This document shows positions 25,449-35,912 of a stretch of 43,915 bases of DNA, one piece after another. Each line of letters begins with the position of its first letter. The stretch's first letter is position 1. The stretch is from DASSKO01 sp035690425 (GTDB lineage: Bacteria > Actinomycetota > Actinomycetes > Propionibacteriales > Nocardioidaceae): NCBI GenBank assembly GCA_035690425.1, contig DASSKO010000097.1:1-43915 (forward strand), given 5' to 3'. The notes beneath the pieces are model-generated. The model saw nothing but the letters and a program-made list of their open reading frames with translations, was not told the origin of the DNA and ran no database searches. Position numbers and translations under genes: made by a program.

Positions 25449-26404
25449 CGCAGCTCCCGTCCGGTGAGCTCCAAGAACACGTCCTCGAGGGTGCGCCGGC
25501 CGACGTGCAAGCCCTGCGGCAGCACCTCGTGCTGGGCGCACCAGGTGGTGACCCGCGCCAGCGTGTCCGGACCGACCGGGCCGTGTACGGCGTACTCGCC
25601 CGGGGGGTCCTCCACCACACGGAAGACGTCCGGCAGTGCTGACTGCAGCAGGCCGATCTCGAGTCCGGGACGGGCGCGGAACGCCAGACTGCCCTGGTCG
25701 GCCTCGGCGGGGTGCGCGGTGGTGAGCGCCGCCGGGGAGCCGGCTGCGACGACACGGCCGTGGTCGACGACGAAGACCTCGTCGGCCAGCCGCTCGGCTT
25801 CGTCCATGAAGTGGGTGGTGAGCACGATCGTCACGCCGTCGGCGCGCAGTTCCTCCAGCAGGTCCCACACCGTGCGCCTGGCCTGCGGATCCAGACCGGC
25901 CGTGGGCTCGTCGACGAACACCAGCTCCGGGCGGCCGACGAGCGCCATCGCCAGCCCCAGCCGCTGCTGCTGACCGCCGGAGAGCCGCCGGTAGGGCGTG
26001 CGCCCACAGCTGTCCAGACCGAGCCGTTCCACCAGCAGGCCGACGTCGAGCGGGTGGGTGTACATGCCCGCGACGTGGCGCAGCATCTCGGTGGCACGCA
26101 CGCCGGACCAAGCGCCGCCGCCCTGCAGCATCACGCCGATCCGGGGCAGCAGCCGGCGACGCTCGGCCACCGGGTCGAGACCGAGGACACGGACCACGCC
26201 GGCCTGCGGACGGCGATAGCCCTCACACGTCTCCAGCGTGGTGGTCTTGCCCGCCCCGTTGGGTCCGAGGACGGCGGCGATCACGCCCTGCCGCACGCTC
26301 AGGCTCAGCCCGTCGACGGCGACCTTCTCGCCGTAGCGCATGACGAGGCCGGTGACGGCGAGGGCCGGCGGGGACAGCGGGTCCCGTGGGGACGTGGCAT
26401 CCAT
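25445..26404 (-). CDS. ABC transporter ATP-binding protein
   Basis: The 319-residue subunit has Walker A GPNGAGKTTT, signature LSGGQQQRLGLA, Walker B LVFVDEPTAGLDP, and the H-loop TTHFMDEAE. A C-terminal extension after about residue 220 is typical of drug/lipid-type ABC-2 ATPases. It pairs with the overlapping permease, and with ctaA beyond it. ATG 26404 has no Shine-Dalgarno but a TACACT nine bases upstream, so its mRNA is probably leaderless or nearly so. Confidence 0.93.
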   Translation of the reverse strand: MDATSPRDPLSPPALAVTGLVMRYGEKVAVDGLSLSVRQGVIAAVLGPNGAGKTTTLETCEGYRRPQAGVVRVLGLDPVAERRRLLPRIGVMLQGGGAWSGVRATEMLRHVAGMYTHPLDVGLLVERLGLDSCGRTPYRRLSGGQQQRLGLAMALVGRPELVFVDEPTAGLDPQARRTVWDLLEELRADGVTIVLTTHFMDEAERLADEVFVVDHGRVVAAGSPAALTTAHPAEADQGSLAFRARPGLEIGLLQSALPDVFRVVEDPPGEYAVHGPVGPDTLARVTTWCAQHEVLPQGLHVGRRTLEDVFLELTGRELR

Positions 26405-26413
26405 GACGAGTCG

Positions 26414-26419
26414 AGTGTA
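26414..26419 (-). promoter_or_regulatory. -10 element for the ABC/ctaA operon
   Basis: On the minus strand this reads TACACT, nine bases before the ATG. The transcript would have a leader of only about two bases. It is divergent from the sufR promoter. Confidence 0.45.
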
Positions 26420-26459
26420 AGGACGCGCCGCCGCCCACCGTGCCTGCGGGTCACCCAGG

Positions 26460-26477
26460 GCCTGCGCGAGTGCAGGC
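26460..26477. promoter_or_regulatory. Perfect dyad between ABC and sufR promoters
   Basis: GCCTGC and GCAGGC are exact inverted arms with a 6-base spacer, located 15 bases before the sufR -10 element. The placement fits a regulator site, but the identity of the binder is unknown. Confidence 0.35.
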
Positions 26478-26491
26478 AGCGCAACGGGAGT

Positions 26492-26497
26492 TAGGCT
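26492..26497 (+). promoter_or_regulatory. -10 element for sufR operon
   Basis: TAGGCT would start transcription near 26504 and place the dyad at 26528-26543 roughly 25-40 bases downstream. An overlapping TACCCT (26497-26502) is an alternative. Confidence 0.4.
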
Positions 26498-26527
26498 ACC
26501 CTTCGTTGAACGGCCTGCGGCAATAAG

Positions 26528-26543
26528 ACAACATGGGTGTTGT
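26528..26543. promoter_or_regulatory. Candidate SufR operator over the sufR start
   Basis: ACAAC and GTTGT are perfect inverted arms around six bases. The inner CAAC-N6-GTTG is the half-site arrangement reported for cyanobacterial SufR. It contains the sufR ATG, which points to feedback repression of the suf operon by the cluster-bound regulator. Confidence 0.6.
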
Positions 26544-27354
26544 GAAATACGCAGGAGCGACGGAGACCCGTCCGCCGGCCGGCGAGGCGGCGCCCTCCTG
26601 GGCGTCCCCCGAGCCGGGGCCTACGCGTGTCCGCGTGGCACAGGCGATCCTGCAGCAGGGCCCGTCCACCGCAGCCGATCTGGCCGCGCGGCTCGCCCTC
26701 ACGCCGGCAGCCGTGCGCCGGCATCTCGACCACCTGCTCGACGAGGGCCTGTTGGAGGCTCGCGAGCAGCGAGTCTACGGCCAGCGCGGCCGCGGCCGGC
26801 CGGCCAAGGTCTTCGCACTGACCGATGCCGGCCGGGATGTGTTCTACCAGGCCTACGACGACCTGGCCGTGACCGCGTTGCGTTTCCTTGCCGAGACCGG
26901 GGGCGACGAGGCGGTCGAGTCCTTCGCCCGCCGCCGGGTCTCCGACCTCGAGGAGAGGTACCGCGCGGTCGTGGACCGCGCCGCACGCGAGCGTGGCCCG
27001 CAGGCCGCTTCCGAGGCCCTCGCCGACGCACTCAGCCAGGACGGCTATGCCGCGTCGGTGCGCGCAGGGGTGACCGGCGACCAGCTCTGCCAGCACCACT
27101 GCCCGGTCGCCCACGTCGCCTCGGAGTTTCCCCAGCTCTGCGAGGCCGAGACGGAGGTGTTCGCCCGGCTGCTCGGGCGGCACGTCCAACGGCTCGCGAC
27201 CATTGCCCACGGTGACGGGGTCTGCACGACGCACGTGCCGGGCCCCACCGCCGTACGTGAACCACCCGCCGGATCTGCACGTCGCACGACACCGGCAACC
27301 CGCACGACACCGGCAACCCGCACGACACCGGCAACCCAGAGAGGACACGTCTGA
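26533..27354 (+). CDS. sufR: Iron-sulfur cluster-responsive repressor SufR
   Basis: The 273-residue regulator has an N-terminal winged helix-turn-helix (AQAILQQGPSTAADLAARL, then the wing QRGRGRPAKVFALT). Its C-terminal cysteines C186-x3-C190, C203 and C231 fit Fe-S ligation in the SufR family. SufR represses suf genes when clusters are sufficient. ATG 26533 is inside the candidate operator; GTG 26542 is an alternative start. The C-terminus ends in three RTTPAT repeats. sufB follows after one base. Confidence 0.92.
   Translation: MGVVKYAGATETRPPAGEAAPSWASPEPGPTRVRVAQAILQQGPSTAADLAARLALTPAAVRRHLDHLLDEGLLEAREQRVYGQRGRGRPAKVFALTDAGRDVFYQAYDDLAVTALRFLAETGGDEAVESFARRRVSDLEERYRAVVDRAARERGPQAASEALADALSQDGYAASVRAGVTGDQLCQHHCPVAHVASEFPQLCEAETEVFARLLGRHVQRLATIAHGDGVCTTHVPGPTAVREPPAGSARRTTPATRTTPATRTTPATQRGHV
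27283..27336 (+). repeat. Three perfect 18-bp tandem repeats in the sufR 3' end
   Basis: Three identical 18-bp units (27283-27300, 27301-27318, 27319-27336) encode RTTPAT three times at the C-terminus of SufR, directly before the sufB Shine-Dalgarno. Exact identity suggests recent slippage, so the copy number may vary between strains. Confidence 0.9.
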
Positions 27355-27355
27355 T

Positions 27356-28768
<1,413 letters not shown>

Positions 28769-28816
28769 GCGCCGGCTGCTCCCGTTCCCGCAAGTGATCC
28801 CGAAAGTGATACTGAG

Positions 28817-29998
28817 TTGACTGTTACCGAGCAGACCGCGCCCAACGTCGCGGGTGCCATCGAGACGAGCGAGACGATCGCGAGTCACCTGCACCCCAAG
28901 GGCTCGTTCGACCTGGCCGACCACCCGGTCCCGACCGGTCGCGAGGAGATCTGGCGCTTCACGCCGCTGAAGCGGCTCAAGGGCCTGCACCAGGAGGTGG
29001 CGCTCGACGGCGCGAGCCTGGCCGTCGACGTCACCGCCGCCGGCCCGGTGCGGGTCGAGAGCCTGGGCGCGGACAACCCGCTGAAGGGTGCGAGCGGCTA
29101 CCTGCCCAACGATCGGGTCAGCGCCCGTGCGTGGCACGCCGCAGCGAGCTCGCTGACGGTGACGGTGCCGAAGGAGGCCGAGGTCGCCGACGCCACGATC
29201 GTGACCATCGACGGCACCGGCACCGACGCGGGGGCCACCGCCGGGCATGCGGTGATCGTGGCCGAGCCGCACAGCCGGGCGACCGTCGTGTTGCAGTTCA
29301 CCGGCTCGGCGACCTTCGCCGACAACGTCGAGATCATCGTCCGCGACGGTGCCCACCTGACCGTGGTGTCGGTGCAGGACTGGGCCGACGACGCCGTCCA
29401 CCACACCCACCACCACGGGCTGGTCGGGCGTGACGCGACGCTGCGCCACGTCGCGGTGTCCTTCGGCGGCGACCTGGTGCGGATGAACACCTCGGTCGAG
29501 TACGACGGTCCCGGCGGCGAGGCCGAGCTCCTCGGGCTGTACTTCGCCGACGCGGGCCAGCACCTCGAGCACCGGTTGTTCGTCGACCACAACGCGCCCC
29601 GCACCAAGAGCAACGTCGACTACAAGGGCGCCCTGCAAGGCGAGGGCGCGCACGCGGTCTGGATCGGCGACGTGCTGATCCGCAAGGTGGCCGAAGGCAT
29701 CGAGACCTACGAGTCCAACCGCAACCTCGTGCTCACCGACGGCGCGCAGGCCGACTCGGTGCCCAACCTCGAGATCGAGACCGGCGAGATCGAGGGCGCC
29801 GGGCACGCCTCGACGACCGGCCGCTTCGACGACGAGCAGCTGTTCTACCTGCAGTCGCGCGGTGTCACCGAGAGCGAGGCACGCCGACTGGTCGTGCGCG
29901 GCTTCTTCGCCGACATCATCCGCAAGACCGCCGTGCCGGAGATCGAGGAGCGCCTGCTGGCTGCGGTGGAGGCCGAGCTCGCCGGGGCCGACGTATGA
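28817..29998 (+). CDS. sufD: Fe-S cluster assembly protein SufD
   Basis: SufD pairs with SufB in the SufBC2D scaffold. The 393-residue protein has REEIWRFTPLKRL near residue 45 and the C-terminal core ending FDDEQLFYLQSRGVTE. A TTG start at 28817 is chosen because the frame has no ATG or GTG that fits; the Shine-Dalgarno is poor, so the start is only moderately certain. The last codon and stop overlap the Rieske ferredoxin ATG by four bases. Confidence 0.94.
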   Translation: MTVTEQTAPNVAGAIETSETIASHLHPKGSFDLADHPVPTGREEIWRFTPLKRLKGLHQEVALDGASLAVDVTAAGPVRVESLGADNPLKGASGYLPNDRVSARAWHAAASSLTVTVPKEAEVADATIVTIDGTGTDAGATAGHAVIVAEPHSRATVVLQFTGSATFADNVEIIVRDGAHLTVVSVQDWADDAVHHTHHHGLVGRDATLRHVAVSFGGDLVRMNTSVEYDGPGGEAELLGLYFADAGQHLEHRLFVDHNAPRTKSNVDYKGALQGEGAHAVWIGDVLIRKVAEGIETYESNRNLVLTDGAQADSVPNLEIETGEIEGAGHASTTGRFDDEQLFYLQSRGVTESEARRLVVRGFFADIIRKTAVPEIEERLLAAVEAELAGADV

Positions 29999-30339
29999 GC
30001 TCCGGGACCCCCTCCGCCACGCCGGCCGCGGCGTTGTCCGACGTACCCGAGGGCGGTGCGCTCGCGGTCGAGGTCGACGGCGTCGACGTCGCGCTGGTGC
30101 GCAACGGCGACGAGGTCTACGCGGTCCACGACGAGTGCTCGCACCAGTCGATCCCGCTGTCCGAGGGCGACGTCGAGGGCTGCGAGATCGAGTGCTGGCT
30201 GCACGGGTCGCGCTTCGACCTGCGCTCCGGCAAGCCGCTCGGGCTGCCGGCCACCGAGCCGGTCCCCGTCTATCCCTGCACCGTCCACGGCGACGCCGTC
30301 TACGTCGACGTGCACCGCCCGCTCAACCCTGCACACTGA
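29995..30339 (+). CDS. Rieske-type (non-heme oxygenase-like) ferredoxin
   Basis: The 114-residue soluble protein has Rieske ligands C48-S-H50 and C67-x2-H70, without the extra disulfide cysteines, so it is a low-potential type. It overlaps sufD by four bases and precedes sufC by 36 bases, so it is co-expressed with the SUF machinery. It might deliver electrons for cluster assembly; this is inference from position. M. tuberculosis lacks it at this place, as far as I know. Confidence 0.9.
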   Translation: MSSGTPSATPAAALSDVPEGGALAVEVDGVDVALVRNGDEVYAVHDECSHQSIPLSEGDVEGCEIECWLHGSRFDLRSGKPLGLPATEPVPVYPCTVHGDAVYVDVHRPLNPAH

Positions 30340-30375
30340 TACGCACACTTGAGACGATTCGGAGCCTGATCACCC

Positions 30376-31161
30376 ATGGCAACTCTAGAGATCCGCGACC
30401 TGCACGTGTCGGTCGACACCGAGGCGGGCGCCAAGGAGATCCTCAAGGGCGTCGACCTGACCGTGAAGTCCGGCGAGACGCACGCGATCATGGGCCCCAA
30501 CGGCTCGGGCAAGTCGACGCTGGCCTACTCGATCGCCGGCCACCCGAAGTACACGGTCACCGGGGGCACCGTGACCCTCGATGGTGCGGACGTGCTGGCG
30601 ATGAGCGTCGACGAGCGTGCCCGCGCCGGCATGTTCCTCGCGATGCAGTACCCCGTCGAGGTGCCCGGTGTCTCCGTGGCCAACTTCCTGCGCACCGCCA
30701 AGACCGCCATCGACGGCGAGGCCCCCAAGCTGCGTACCTGGGTGAAGGAGGTCAACACCGCCATGGAGAAGGTGTCGATGGACACCGCCTTCGCGCAGCG
30801 CAACGTCAACGAGGGCTTCTCCGGCGGTGAGAAGAAGCGGCACGAGATCATGCAGCTGGAGCTGCTCAACCCCAAGTTCGCGGTCCTCGACGAGACCGAC
30901 TCCGGCCTCGACATCGACGCGCTCAAGATCGTGTCCGAGGGCGTCAACCGGTTCCGCGAGCAGGGCGACCGCGGCGTGCTGCTGATCACCCACTACACGC
31001 GCATCCTGCGCTACATCACGCCCGACTTCGTGCACGTGTTCGTCGACGGGAGGATCGCCGACGAGGGCGGCGCAGCGCTGGCCGACCAGCTCGAGGCCGA
31101 GGGCTACGACAAGTACGTCAGTGCTGGTCGTGGGGCGGCCCGAGGGGCGGCGACCGTCTGA
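30376..31161 (+). CDS. sufC: Fe-S cluster assembly ATPase SufC
   Basis: SufC is the ABC-type ATPase that drives conformational change in SufBC2D. The 261-residue product has Walker A GPNGSGKST (residues 40-48), the SufC-specific signature FSGGEKKRHEIMQLELL, and Walker B AVLDETDSGLD. GGAG lies about eleven bases upstream. The stop overlaps the sufS start by one base (TGATG). Confidence 0.97.
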   Translation: MATLEIRDLHVSVDTEAGAKEILKGVDLTVKSGETHAIMGPNGSGKSTLAYSIAGHPKYTVTGGTVTLDGADVLAMSVDERARAGMFLAMQYPVEVPGVSVANFLRTAKTAIDGEAPKLRTWVKEVNTAMEKVSMDTAFAQRNVNEGFSGGEKKRHEIMQLELLNPKFAVLDETDSGLDIDALKIVSEGVNRFREQGDRGVLLITHYTRILRYITPDFVHVFVDGRIADEGGAALADQLEAEGYDKYVSAGRGAARGAATV

Positions 31162-32432
31162 TGTCGGACCTACAGCCGGTGGGTCTGCTCGACGTCGACA
31201 AGCTGCGGGCCGACTTCCCGATCCTGCACCGCCGGATGGCCGACGACCACCCGCTGGTCTACCTCGACAGCGCCAACACCTCGCAGAAGCCGCAGCAGGT
31301 GCTGGACGCGCTCGAGGCGCACTATGCCCAGCACAACGCCAACGTGGGCCGTGCGGTGCACCAGCTCGGTGAGGAGGCGACGGCCGCGTACGAACTCGCC
31401 CGGGAGAAGGTCGCCACCTTCATCGGCGCGCAACGTTCGTCCGAGGTCGTCTTCACCAAGAACTCCTCCGAGGCGCTCAACCTGGTGGCCAACGTGCTGG
31501 CGTGGGCCACGGGCGAGTACGCCGTGGGTGCGGGCGACGAGGTCGTCATCTCCGAGATGGAGCACCACTCCAACATCGTGCCGTGGCAGCTGCTGACCGA
31601 GCGCACGGGTGCGACACTGCGGTGGTTCGGGTTGACCGACGAGGGGCGTCTCGACCTTTCCGACATCGATGACCTGATCACCGAGCGCACCAAGGTCGTG
31701 TCGCTGGTGTGGGTGTCGAACATGCTCGGCACCGTCAACCCGGTCGCGCAGCTCGTGCGCCGGGCGAAGGAGGTCGGTGCGCTCGTCGTCATCGACGCGT
31801 CCCAAGCCGTTCCGCAGATGCCGGTCGACGTCTCGACGCTCGGTGCAGACTTCGTGGCGTTCACCGGCCACAAGATGGTCGGGCCTACCGGCATCGGCGT
31901 GCTCTGGGGCCGGGAGGAGCTGCTGGCCGCGCTGCCGCCCTTCCTCGGTGGCGGCTCGATGATCGAGACGGTGCGGATGGAGCGCTCGACCTGGGCGGCT
32001 CCGCCGGCGAAGTACGAGGCGGGCACGCCACCGATCGCGCAGGCGGTCGGGCTCGGCGCCGCCGTGGACTACCTCTCGGCCATCGGCATGGAGGCGGTGG
32101 CCGCGCACGAGGCGACCCTGACGGCGTACACGCTGGAGCAGCTGCGCGAGGTGAGCGGCGTGCGGATCCTCGGTCCGGCCGAGGCCGTCGACCGCGGCGC
32201 CGCGATCAGCTTCGAGGTCGAGGGGGTGCACCCCCACGACGTGAGCCAGGTGCTCGACTCCGTGGGCGTCGCTGTGCGTGCCGGGCACCACTGCGCCAAG
32301 CCGGCGCACGCTCGGTTCGGGGTGCAGTCCTCGACGCGCGCGTCGGCCTACCTGTACACCTCGCTCGGCGACGTCGACGCGTTCGTGGCCGGGCTGGACC
32401 GGGTCAAGAGCTTCTTCGGGGTGGAAGGTTAG
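31161..32432 (+). CDS. sufS: Cysteine desulfurase SufS
   Basis: SufS is a PLP enzyme that removes sulfur from cysteine and passes it to SufU. The 423-residue product has the PLP lysine K238 in FTGHKMVGPTG and the persulfide cysteine C378 in AGHHCAKPAH, typical of group II desulfurases. It is tightly coupled to sufC and to sufU, which starts directly after its stop. Confidence 0.97.
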   Translation: MSDLQPVGLLDVDKLRADFPILHRRMADDHPLVYLDSANTSQKPQQVLDALEAHYAQHNANVGRAVHQLGEEATAAYELAREKVATFIGAQRSSEVVFTKNSSEALNLVANVLAWATGEYAVGAGDEVVISEMEHHSNIVPWQLLTERTGATLRWFGLTDEGRLDLSDIDDLITERTKVVSLVWVSNMLGTVNPVAQLVRRAKEVGALVVIDASQAVPQMPVDVSTLGADFVAFTGHKMVGPTGIGVLWGREELLAALPPFLGGGSMIETVRMERSTWAAPPAKYEAGTPPIAQAVGLGAAVDYLSAIGMEAVAAHEATLTAYTLEQLREVSGVRILGPAEAVDRGAAISFEVEGVHPHDVSQVLDSVGVAVRAGHHCAKPAHARFGVQSSTRASAYLYTSLGDVDAFVAGLDRVKSFFGVEG

Positions 32433-32915
32433 ATGACACAGAATCTGGACTCGCTGTACCAGGAGATCATCCTCGACCACTACAAGCACCCGCATCACGC
32501 CGGGCTGCGGGAGCCGTTCGAGGCCGAGGTGCACCACGTCAACCCGACCTGTGGTGACGAGGTGACCCTGCGCGTGCATCTCGACGACACCGCGACCGAC
32601 GCCCCGGTGGTTGCCGACGTCTCCTACGACGCCGTCGGCTGCTCGATCTCGCAGGCGTCCACGTCGGTGCTGACCGAGCTGCTGATCGGCAAGTCGCTCG
32701 ACCAGGCCCTTGCGGTGCACGGCGAGTTCCAGGCGCTGATGCAGGGCCGCGGGCAGGTCGAGCCGGACGAGGACACGCTGGAGGACGGGATCGCCTTCGC
32801 CGGCGTCGCGAAGTTCCCGGCGCGGGTCAAGTGCGCGCTGTTGCCATGGATGGCCTGGAAGGACGCCACCGCTCAGGCCGGTGGCGACGTACACGCAGCC
32901 GATGTGAGGAGCTAG
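32433..32915 (+). CDS. sufU: Sulfur-transfer/zinc protein SufU
   Basis: The 160-residue IscU-like protein has the three cysteines of the SufU zinc site: C40 in NPTCGDEV (with Asp42), C70 in GCSISQAS, and C134 in RVKCALLPW. In Gram-positives SufU accepts persulfide from SufS. It begins directly after the sufS stop and ends four bases before the SufT gene. Confidence 0.95.
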   Translation: MTQNLDSLYQEIILDHYKHPHHAGLREPFEAEVHHVNPTCGDEVTLRVHLDDTATDAPVVADVSYDAVGCSISQASTSVLTELLIGKSLDQALAVHGEFQALMQGRGQVEPDEDTLEDGIAFAGVAKFPARVKCALLPWMAWKDATAQAGGDVHAADVRS

Positions 32916-32919
32916 TGCC

Positions 32920-33282
32920 ATGAACGACTCAGCCACGGAACTGCCGGAGGTCGATCTCGGCGGCGGCGCGACGGCGGTCACCGACGACGACGTGACCGAG
33001 GCGATGAAGGACGTCGTCGACCCCGAGCTCGGCATCAACGTCGTCGACCTCGGCCTGGTCTACGGCGTCCAGGTCGAGTCCGACCAGAGCGCCGTGATCG
33101 ACATGACGCTGACGTCGGCCGCCTGCCCGCTGACCGACGTGATCGAGGACCAGACCCGGCAGGCGCTGGAAGGCCTGGTCAACGGCTTCTCGATCAACTG
33201 GGTGTGGATGCCGCCGTGGGGCCCGGACAAGATCACCGACGAGGGCCGTGAGCAGTTGCGGGCGCTGGGCTTCAACGTCTGA
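32920..33282 (+). CDS. sufT: MIP18/DUF59-family Fe-S assembly factor (SufT-like)
   Basis: The 120-residue protein has the DUF59 signature VDPELGINVVDLGLVYG and the conserved cysteine C69 in SAACPLTD. In actinobacteria and Firmicutes SufT helps to mature Fe-S proteins. GAGGAG lies eight bases upstream of ATG 32920. It closes the suf operon and overlaps the next frame. Confidence 0.92.
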   Translation: MNDSATELPEVDLGGGATAVTDDDVTEAMKDVVDPELGINVVDLGLVYGVQVESDQSAVIDMTLTSAACPLTDVIEDQTRQALEGLVNGFSINWVWMPPWGPDKITDEGREQLRALGFNV

Positions 33283-33973
33283 ACACGGCGCCGGGGGCGC
33301 GAGCCGCCGGATCGAGGTGGCCGGCGGCCGGCTGGCAGGCTGGGTCGAGCGGTTCGCGGCGCGGCACGCCGGCATCACGGCGACGCTGTCCGGCTGCGGC
33401 GCCGACCATCACCACGGCCAATGCGGTGACGTGGTCCGCGTCGACGCCGGTGACGGCTCGTGGGCGGAGGTCGAGGTGCCCTGGCCGCCGCTGCCGCCGA
33501 CCTCGGTCCCGGACCCGCTGACCGCTCTGCTCGACCACGTGTCGGCCCCGCGGCAACTGGCGCTGGTGCTCGCGCGCAAGGGCGGGTACGCCGTGGGGGT
33601 GCTCGACGGTGACGTCCTGGTCCAGTCGAAGGTCGGGTCGCGGCACGTGCAGGGCCGCACCAAGGCGGGCGGCTGGTCGCAGCAGCGCTACGCGCGGCGT
33701 CGGGCGCAGCAGGCCCGGCAGGCCCACGAGGCCGCCTCCGATGTGGTGGCCCGGATGCTGCTGCCGCTGGTGCAGCGCCTCGACGGGCTGGTTCCCGGGG
33801 GAGACCGGCGGGCTGTCGACGATGTGCTGGGGGACCCGCGGCTGCGTCCGCTGGACGACCTGCCGCGCGGCCGCTTCCTCGCCGTACCCGACCCGCGGCA
33901 GCGGGTGCTGGAGCGCGCAGCAGTGGACTGCCGCGGCGTCGTGGTGCACGTGGCCGACGTGACTCGCGGGTGA
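33248..33973 (+). CDS. acVLRF1-type peptidyl-tRNA hydrolase/release factor-like protein
   Basis: The 241-residue product (from GTG 33248) has the VLRF1 catalytic region GSRHVQGRT (Gln135) followed by the WSQQRYARRR basic helix; these are the marks of the actinobacterial Vms1/release-factor-like family, thought to free nascent chains from stalled ribosomes. The start is uncertain: GTG 33248 overlaps SufT by 35 bases and keeps the conserved RRIEV strand, while GTG 33317 would remove it. No Shine-Dalgarno is evident. Confidence 0.82.
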   Translation: MSSCGRWASTSEHGAGGASRRIEVAGGRLAGWVERFAARHAGITATLSGCGADHHHGQCGDVVRVDAGDGSWAEVEVPWPPLPPTSVPDPLTALLDHVSAPRQLALVLARKGGYAVGVLDGDVLVQSKVGSRHVQGRTKAGGWSQQRYARRRAQQARQAHEAASDVVARMLLPLVQRLDGLVPGGDRRAVDDVLGDPRLRPLDDLPRGRFLAVPDPRQRVLERAAVDCRGVVVHVADVTRG

Positions 33974-34017
33974 TCCCTCGCAGGCCGAGCTGGACGCGGG
34001 GGAGGACCGCCTCGCCG

Positions 34018-34023
34018 TAGACT
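34018..34023 (+). promoter_or_regulatory. -10 element for the ABC-F leader transcript
   Basis: TAGACT is followed by seven bases and an ATG at 34031, so the transcript should begin at the start of the short upstream ORF. A -35-like TGGACG lies too far away (21-base spacer). Confidence 0.55.
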
Positions 34024-34030
34024 GCTGACC

Positions 34031-34063
34031 ATGATGCCCCGCACGGACCCGCCGAGGGACTAG
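34031..34063 (+). CDS. Leaderless 10-residue upstream ORF (candidate stalling peptide)
   Basis: ATG 34031 opens a ten-codon frame, MMPRTDPPRD, that ends in TAG. It is spaced as a leaderless ORF from the -10 element and lies 58 bases before the ABC-F start. Asp-Pro-Pro is a strong ribosome-stalling motif. Its final codons are complementary to the ABC-F Shine-Dalgarno region, so it is likely a regulatory leader peptide; this is inference. Confidence 0.5.
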   Translation: MMPRTDPPRD

Positions 34064-34113
34064 CCGACGCCCACGCCGCCCACGACCCGTTTCGTTCCAC
34101 CTCGTCCTCGGAG
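34052..34113 (+). promoter_or_regulatory. Candidate hairpin masking the ABC-F ribosome-binding site
   Basis: CCGAGG-G-AC (34052-34060, inside the upstream ORF) can pair with GTCCTCGG (34104-34111), giving eight pairs with one bulged G. The right arm includes the first two bases of GGAG (34110-34113), the Shine-Dalgarno of the ABC-F gene. A ribosome held on the upstream ORF would cover the left arm and free the site. Confidence 0.4.
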
Positions 34114-34121
34114 CATCCTCT

Positions 34122-35720
<1,599 letters not shown>

Positions 35721-35845
35721 CCAGCCGGACGCTCTCCCGCCGAGCCCACGCCCCCACCAGCAGACCAGGCAGGGGATGTCTCGCCGGCGGCATCGTGACC
35801 ACCGGACCGAGACGGTCGGCGACCACTGCCTCAGCGACCGGCAAA

Positions 35846-35883
35846 GTCCACCCATGTTGCGCACAGATGGACAATGGGCGGAC
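35846..35883. promoter_or_regulatory. Imperfect inverted repeat upstream of the crotonase gene
   Basis: The left arm GTCCACCCATGTTG (35846-35859) and right arm CAATGGGCGGAC (35872-35883) are complementary except for one bulged base and one mismatch. This stretch is the least G+C-rich part of the 192-bp gap and lies about 30 bases before the start codon. It may be an operator or hairpin; no regulator gene is adjacent. Confidence 0.35.
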
Positions 35884-35912
35884 CCCACCGCTGACGTGAC
35901 GAGGAGCACCCG

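Noticed and set aside
27283..27336. Repeat array resembling a CRISPR fragment
   Set aside because: The units are directly adjacent without spacers and lie in frame within sufR; it is a coding tandem repeat.
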